Source of the DNA: Manis javanica
Taxonomy: Eukaryota; Chordata; Mammalia; Pholidota; Manidae
Assembly (NCBI RefSeq): GCF_040802235.1
Contig: NC_133157.1
Coordinates: 36,484,501-36,548,500, forward strand
DNA length: 64,000 nucleotides
Direction of reading: 5' to 3'
Part shown: positions 60,121 to 64,000 of the stretch, in pieces
Layout: each line of letters starts with the position of its first letter
Position numbering within the stretch: the stretch's first letter is position 1
Notes under the pieces: generated by a model
Told to the model about the DNA's origin: nothing
Database searches by the model: none
Seen by the model: only the letters and a program-made list of their open reading frames with translations
Translations under genes and position numbers: made by a program

Positions 60121-62925
60121 GTGGTTTGAGTGAGTGTGTATAACCAAGAGGCAACAGGAAAAGGCCCCAAATGACTGGTTGGAAGGTCAGTTTGGAGTTC
60201 TGGAATTGCTTGGAGTACAAGGGGAGCGCAAGTGTTCCTTCAAAGTTAAAGGCAGGTCAAGTGCAAACACAAAGACCTAGTTGCTGCTGATCCCCAGGCT
60301 CTGCGTCAAGGCTTCCAATTGAGGGTGGATATGCCCAGGGGAAGAGGTGTAGTGCTCTGGAAGGAGAAAAAAGGGCAGGCTAAAGATGAGAGTCCTTGCT
60401 CTGAATGACTAGGGATTTGAGTAAGGTGACCAGCTCTTACATAAACCTGGGTTGGTGATAGGCCCTGTCTGCTTCCATGGAGGCTGCTCTGAGATTGACT
60501 GGAAGTGGTAGCACTACCCAGGGAATACGTTATCTTTTTCTTTTTTTTTTTTTAGATTGGAGCCACAGATCCTAGCTGCTCTCTGTAAGAGGAGGACACA
60601 GTGACCATAGTGAGGCACTTCCAGAGCCTGTTTGGGACTAGCTGAGAGAAAGGCAGACTGCTGAATCATACTACCCTCTTCACAGCCAACTCTGGAAGAC
60701 CCATCAGGGCTGGGCCACAGGGCCAGGCAAGGCAGTGTCTGTTTTTCTGTTATGTGGCACCTGTTCTTTTCCAGGGCTGGATACAGCTCTCCTTTTGCAC
60801 CTGCCTTAGAAACTTGAGTGGTTCAGACATGACTCACACAGCCACCTACCTACTGATTAAAGGCTGCAGAACAGGAAAGGAGAAATGAATGAGTTGAGGC
60901 AATTGAAAGGGCTTCCTAGAGAAGAGTTACATTTGAAAAGGGACTAGAACTAGCCTTTCCAAACATGAGATTTTTAGAATCCCTAATCCTTGGAACAGTA
61001 ATTGATGTTTGCAAAATGTTTCCATAGTCAAGATTATTTTGGGGAAATGTAGATTAACAAAGACATGCTCTTTTACTTAACAGCCTCAGGGTATTGGTTA
61101 CTATGGGACTCGTGTTCATGGAACATGCTCAGAGAAAGATGACAGGATGTGGGATAGAGTGGGCCTGGCCTGGGCCTCTAGTCTCTATGGAATCTTGGCC
61201 CTGCTCCAATTTTCCAGCCAGGCTTTCCAGCAAAGTCTGTATCACAAAGAAGGGCTTTGTGGATTTTGTGGAGTCCCTCCCTTTCCTGCCAGCAGTCCCT
61301 GCTTCCAGGCCATGAAAGAACTATTTTGTTCTCCCTCAGGCCAAATACCTCATTCCCGATGGTCTGCTGGCTCCTCCTTCATACTTTGGGTCCTTTTGCA
61401 GAAGCCTTTGGAACCTCATTGTGTTCCAGGTTCTCCACTCCCCACCACTTCAAGAGTTGATTAATACTGATCTGGCCCTCAGTGTTCCCAATGAAGTAGC
61501 CAAGGATTCCCAATCTAGGCTTCTCTGATCCAGGAGCTACCCAGACAGTTCCTAGAGGAGGTACCCAGAAATAGCAAGTCAGGGTGTCAAGATCCTTGGC
61601 TCAGCACTGGAGGTCGTTCCTGTAAGCATCAGCCTATGACCCAAGTGTTTTTTTCCTTTTCAGTTGGCTGGTGTTTGGGAGACAATGTGGGAGTGGGATG
61701 AGGGCGGGGAGGGAGAGTATAGGAAGAATCAATGCCTCTTGTTCGTAGCCACATCTTATTTCATGATAGTGTGCTGAGATGACCAGAAGCTTTAGGAGGA
61801 TGGAAAAAAATGGGCCTCTAATTCTGGAGCCATTGATGAATTCAAAAGAAAGTCCAGGTTTCTTAGCTTGGTTTTTCTGCCCTCACTTTAGCTCCTCCAA
61901 AGAAAAATCCAGAGAAACAAATATGAGAAATTTGTTTCAACACTACGGCTGGGGAGACAGGTGTGAACTGAACTGTTCAACATGGGATTGTAAGCTCTTC
62001 TATGATTCAGCTTTTCAAGACAGAGGTGGGAGCTGTCCTTTCAAATCCCCTTGGGGTGAGCCTTACATCTGAGCACTCCTCTTGATTAGTGTGTAATTGC
62101 TGAAGTCAGAATTTTTAAAGGATAATAATACTCATTAACTGAGCTCAGAGTCACATGTTTACTGCATTTCTTGTTAAGCAGTATTCAGAGCTGTAATTAA
62201 CATCCCTAGTGCCACGGACAGGAAGAAAATAAATGATCAACTCCTGTCTTAAAACAAACTTCCCTCACTTGTAGCTATTTTTTTCTTAGCTGGTGGCAGC
62301 AACTGGAAATAATAATGAGGCTTCTTCATTCTCCAGGGCAAGGCCATTTGTGGTTTGTAGAGAACACTGATGGGTATCATGGCCTAAGGGGCGGCAGTGT
62401 GGGTCCTATAATGTACTGCTTACTTGAAACAGCCCTCATGACCACTGCAGCCCTCTGCCCCTCCATGCCCTTCTGCTAAAAACACAAAAAGTATTGCCCC
62501 AACCACCATGTTTAAATTTCCAAAATTAGATTTTCTTTTCCCAGGGGAGAGGGATGTTATATTACCTGATCAAAAATACTATGCTATTCCCTGAAGGGAG
62601 ACGCATGCCATCCCCAAGTGCTAACCTCTCACTCAGGGTAAGTATGGACCAAAAGGGAGGATATGGGTTTGGTTCTAGTTCTACTCATGGCCTTAATTTT
62701 GAAAGTCTCCCCCTCTCTAGACATGTTTTTTAACTTACACAATGAGAATTCAGACTAGATATGAGATGATTTCCTGGATCCTTAACATCCACAACTGCTC
62801 TACTGGTGCAGGGAAGTCTAAGAATAGGAAGTGATCCCTGTCCTCAAAGCAGGTAAACATAGCAGAGTTTGTTACATTTTTGTTCCAGTACTCTAGTTTT
62901 CCTAATGGCTTCTAATAAACCATTG
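60121..62925. other. 3' flank of DCAF12, no gene recognised
   Basis: Contains a poly-T run at about 60,540-60,556. The open frames at 61,094-61,464 and 61,779-62,072 lack recognisable domains and splice context. No interspersed repeat that I can name with confidence. Confidence 0.5.
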
Positions 62926-62929
62926 GGAA

Positions 62930-63362
62930 TTATGGGTTGACTAGTGTCCCCCCAAAAATTTAAGCCCCCCCCGAAAATACCCAGAACCTCAGAATGTGAC
63001 CTTATTTGGAAGAGGGTCTCTGCTAGTATAATTAAGGATCAAAATTATGTGCTGTAAGGTAAAGTATTAACTCCAATGAGAGTGTCCTTATGAGACAGAA
63101 AAGGATATACAGGGACACAGAGAACAGATGTGAAGATAGAAGCAGAGATTGGAGTGATGCATCTATAAGCTAAGGACAACACCAAGAGCCACCAAAAGCT
63201 AGAAGTAAGAGAAGATACTCCCCCAGATCCTTGGAAAGAAGTATGGCCCAACTGATGCCTTCCTTTTGGACCTCCTAACTCCAGAACTGAGAAAGAATGA
63301 ATTTCTTTTCAAAAACCAGCAAACTTGTAATTTGTTTCAGCAGCCCTAGCAAACTAATACAG
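62930..63362 (+). mobile_element. MLT1-type solo LTR (MaLR)
   Basis: 'ttatgggttgactagtgtccc', 'cctcagaatgtgaccttatt', 'gaagagggtctctgctag', 'gcagagattggagtgatgc', 'gccctagcaaactaatacag' in the MLT1 order on the + strand. Confidence 0.85.
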
Positions 63363-63454
63363 GAGTATTCTGAGGAATTTTCAGGTACCAGTTTTTATAA
63401 CATCACACTTGAGATTTTTTTTAATGTCTCTATTTTTATACACAGCAGTGCAAC

Positions 63455-64000
63455 TCCTTTCAAGGTTCCTGGACCCGATTCGTGTGTGTGTGTGTGTGTG
63501 TGTGTGCCTGACCTGACCCAGTTCCAGTGTGTGTCTTATTTGTCTGTGTCTGTGTGTCTTCCTGCAAACAACACCAAGCAATTCTCGAACACCAGTGAGA
63601 CAACACCAGATACCCCAGGTTAAGGGCTCCAGCCCACAAGACTGCCCTCCACTCTCTACTCGAGACACTGTTCTCAAGCTCCAGGCAGTTTCCTATGCTT
63701 CTGACCCACTGGCTATAGATGGGAAGTTCCAATAACCTCCCTCTTAAGTTTGATCAATTTGCTAGAGCGGCTCACAGAACTTGGGAAACCACATATACCA
63801 GTTTAATAAAGGATACAGTAAAGGATACAAGTTAAATGTCCAGACGAAGAACTCCACAGGCAAGGTCCCATAAAAGAGCTTCCATCCTTACGGAGCTTGG
63901 GGCCTGCCTCAGTGGCATGTGGAGGCATTGTGATTACCCAAGCATGGAAGTTCTCCGCAGCTGAGAAGCAGTATGCTCTTGGGGGTTTTTGTGAGGGCTT
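63455..64000 (-). mobile_element. Ancient LTR, ERVL-like family A, copy 2, cut by the window end
   Basis: On the minus strand: 'aacttgtatcctttactgtat', 'gttctgtgagccgctctagc', 'ccttaacctggggtatctgg', 'ggtgttcgagaattgcttgg'. The first half matches the LTR at 28,790-29,375, so the two copies lie in opposite orientation on either side of DCAF12. Confidence 0.6.
63482..63506. repeat. (GT)n microsatellite
   Basis: About 12 GT units, within the ancient LTR on the minus strand. Confidence 0.95.

Overview
This window is vertebrate nuclear DNA from a placental mammal, read from the sequence itself: one multi-exon protein gene with GT-AG introns and a CpG-rich promoter, set in dense LINE-1 (L1), MIR, ancient LTR and microsatellite sequence. 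No prokaryotic operon, CRISPR array, plasmid or phage feature is present. The only functional protein gene I can support is DCAF12 on the + strand. Nine coding exons between 31525 and 58154 splice into an uninterrupted 453-codon frame, which is the length I know for human DCAF12.

Layout. 1-30,880 is the 5' flank. It holds L1 copies of several ages, a processed retrocopy nested in an L1 (601-1018), a degraded endogenous retrovirus-like stretch (about 3,650-7,560) carrying a 5S rRNA pseudogene (5095-5182), an L1 with an intact-looking 5' UTR but a large internal deletion (10,483-12,891), a solo LTR (21,499-22,653), a 68-nt hairpin (22,733-22,800) and several MIR and MLT-type relics. 30,880-31,524 is the CpG-rich promoter and 5' leader. 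31,525-58,154 is the DCAF12 coding region. Its 15.5-kb intron 2 carries most of the intronic transposon load, including a second copy of the solo LTR (40,275-41,732). 58,155 to about 60,120 is the 3' UTR, ending near an AATAAA at 60,098. 60,120-64,000 is the 3' flank, with an MLT1-type LTR and part of an ancient LTR that runs off the window.

DCAF12 is a WD-repeat substrate receptor of the CUL4-DDB1 ubiquitin ligase. It recognises proteins ending in acidic, typically Glu-Glu, C-termini. Nothing else here looks like a partner gene. In human the neighbours UBAP2 and UBAP1 lie outside a window of this size, which agrees with their absence.

Lineage. The younger L1s share one 3' UTR family, and I see no Alu, carnivore tRNA-Lys SINE, ruminant Bov SINE or equine ERE. 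That leaves a laurasiatherian without an abundant young SINE. A pangolin is my best guess, but it rests on memory of that L1 tail and is low confidence. I found no convincing previously undescribed system. The points worth a second look are small: an overlapping upstream ORF at the DCAF12 start, an internally deleted L1 with matching target-site duplications, a tailless 5S retropseudogene, a tandemly duplicated L1 3' end, and the hairpin.
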